Made by a program: the position numbers and the translations under genes. Below are positions 5,943 to 6,824 of a stretch of DNA of 6,824 bases, one piece after another. Source of the DNA: Balneolaceae bacterium (GTDB lineage Bacteria; Bacteroidota; Rhodothermia; Balneolales; Balneolaceae). The notes beneath the pieces were generated by a model. That model saw only the letters and a program-made list of their open reading frames with translations, ran no database searches and was not told the origin of the DNA. Every line of letters begins with the position of its first letter. The stretch's first letter is position 1. Location of the stretch: NCBI GenBank assembly GCA_007134665.1, contig SLKH01000356.1, positions 1 through 6,824 of the forward strand, read 5' to 3'.

Positions 5943-6770
5943 ATGTTTAAAAAGAAAAAAATTGCCATTATTGGTGCCGGAAATATCGGCACATCTATAG
6001 CAAGCGGCCTTGCCAAATCAGAGAATTTTAAAACCAGGGATATTACATTGACTCGCAGACGCCTGGATTTACTTGAACCCTATAAGAAACAGGGGTTCAA
6101 AGTTACCTCAAACAATTCGGAAGCTCTCTCAGAATCCGATATCATAATCATTGCAGTGGAACCCCAGCAGCTCGATGACCTGCTTGTTGATATTAAATCT
6201 GAACTGGATCCTGACCGGCACTTACTTATATCAGTTGTAACGGGTGCACACAGCAAGCAAATTATTCAAAAGACTGAAAATAAAGTACCGGTCGTACGTG
6301 CAATGCCAAATACAGCTATTGCTATTCGGGAATCCATGACGTGTATTTCAACAGCGGATAAAAATGGAAATGCTGTTAAAATTGCTGAGGAAATTTTTAA
6401 TACAGTTGGAAAAACCATGGTTATTCTTGAGGAGCAGATGACTTCGGCAACGGCACTATGCGCTTGCGGGATAGCTTTCTTTCTCCGCTCGATCAGGGCA
6501 GCTTCGCAGGGTGGCATAGAAATCGGGTTTCATTCAACCGAATCCAATTTGATGGCAGCACAGACAGCAAAAGGTGCCGCCTCCCTATTGCTTAGTTTGG
6601 GGAATCATCCGGAAATGGAAGTAGACAGGGTCACAACTCCGAGAGGCTGTACGATCAGCGGACTTAACCAGATGGAGCATAACGGGTTCAGCTCAGCAAT
6701 GATCAAAGGAATTTTACTATCTGCTGAAAAAGCGGCAAACCTGTATGATGATGATAATAACGATGATTAA
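5943..6770 (+). CDS. proC: Pyrroline-5-carboxylate reductase
   Basis: ProC reduces 1-pyrroline-5-carboxylate to L-proline with NAD(P)H in the cytosol, the last step of proline synthesis. The 275 residues match the family's usual 265-280. An N-terminal Rossmann fold opens with KIAIIGAGNIGTSIASGL (6-23), followed by IIAVEPQQ (69-76), the counterpart of the usual VKPQ, and RAMPNTA (119-125). The C-terminal helical dimerisation domain has SATALCACGIAFF (168-180), QTAKGAASLLL (207-217) and VTTPRGCTISGLNQMEH (230-246). Thr237 corresponds to the substrate-contacting Thr238 of human PYCR1. The common GSGPAY and SPGGTT motifs are altered here to ACGIAF and TPRGCT, a variant I associate with Bacteroidota-like ProC. 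The protein ends in an acidic tail (DDDNNDD). The start precedes the Rossmann strand by five residues, so it is well placed; there is no clear Shine-Dalgarno sequence. It is transcribed alone, divergent from thrA, and ends at a terminator. Confidence 0.95.
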   Translation: MFKKKKIAIIGAGNIGTSIASGLAKSENFKTRDITLTRRRLDLLEPYKKQGFKVTSNNSEALSESDIIIIAVEPQQLDDLLVDIKSELDPDRHLLISVVTGAHSKQIIQKTENKVPVVRAMPNTAIAIRESMTCISTADKNGNAVKIAEEIFNTVGKTMVILEEQMTSATALCACGIAFFLRSIRAASQGGIEIGFHSTESNLMAAQTAKGAASLLLSLGNHPEMEVDRVTTPRGCTISGLNQMEHNGFSSAMIKGILLSAEKAANLYDDDNNDD

Positions 6771-6774
6771 TTAG

Positions 6775-6803
6775 ATTAAACCCTGATTGAATCAGGGTTT
6801 AAT
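6775..6803 (+). terminator. Rho-independent terminator of proC
   Basis: A perfect 13-base stem, ATTAAACCCTGAT (6775-6787) with ATCAGGGTTTAAT (6791-6803), surrounds a TGA loop, starting four bases after the proC stop. The descending arm ends in a T-rich stretch continuing as ATTATTCATTT. The matching A-rich left flank means it could also stop transcription arriving from the right on the minus strand. Confidence 0.88.
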
Positions 6804-6824
6804 ATTATTCATTTACAGATTAAA

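Overview
The window is a stretch of bacterial amino-acid and purine biosynthesis genes. On the minus strand lies a complete threonine operon in pathway order, thrA (bifunctional aspartokinase / homoserine dehydrogenase), thrB (homoserine kinase) and thrC (threonine synthase). Downstream of it, on the same strand, is the 5' part of purL (FGAM synthase, small form), which runs off the left edge. Divergent from thrA, on the plus strand, is proC (pyrroline-5-carboxylate reductase), closed by a strong hairpin terminator near the right edge. I see no mobile elements, tRNA, rRNA, CRISPR or phage genes.

Organism (inference): GC content is moderate. Most genes start without a Shine-Dalgarno sequence and have A/T-rich leaders. 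thrA is fused and leads thrB-thrC, and ProC has a C-terminal signature (PRGCTI, GLNQMEH) that I associate with Bacteroidota-like proteins. PurL is the short type that works with separate PurQ and PurS rather than the single large enzyme. Together these suggest the Bacteroidota / Balneolota / Rhodothermota group, with Balneolota my best guess. A 16S or marker-gene placement of the parent contig would decide this.

Layout: 1-630 purL N-terminal part (minus); 631-858 a non-coding gap with a nested inverted repeat and an overlapping, mutually exclusive terminator-like hairpin; 859-2202 thrC; 2192-3148 thrB, overlapping thrC by 11 bases; 3149-3256 a short gap; 3257-5725 thrA; 5726-5942 a divergent promoter region with several short palindromes, one resembling a LacI/CcpA-type operator; 5943-6770 proC; 6775-6803 terminator; 6804-6824 nothing recognisable.

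How the genes work together: ThrA phosphorylates aspartate and, after the aspartate-semialdehyde dehydrogenase step encoded elsewhere, reduces the semialdehyde to homoserine. ThrB phosphorylates homoserine and ThrC converts the phosphate ester to threonine. Both ACT-domain glutamines thought to bind threonine are present in ThrA, so end-product feedback is predicted. ProC performs the last step of proline synthesis and PurL the fourth step of IMP synthesis. Neither shares an intermediate with the threonine pathway, so their adjacency is probably simple clustering.

The coding content is ordinary. The most interesting signal is the purL leader at 670-765, which looks like a candidate two-state RNA element; this is a hypothesis from base pairing alone.
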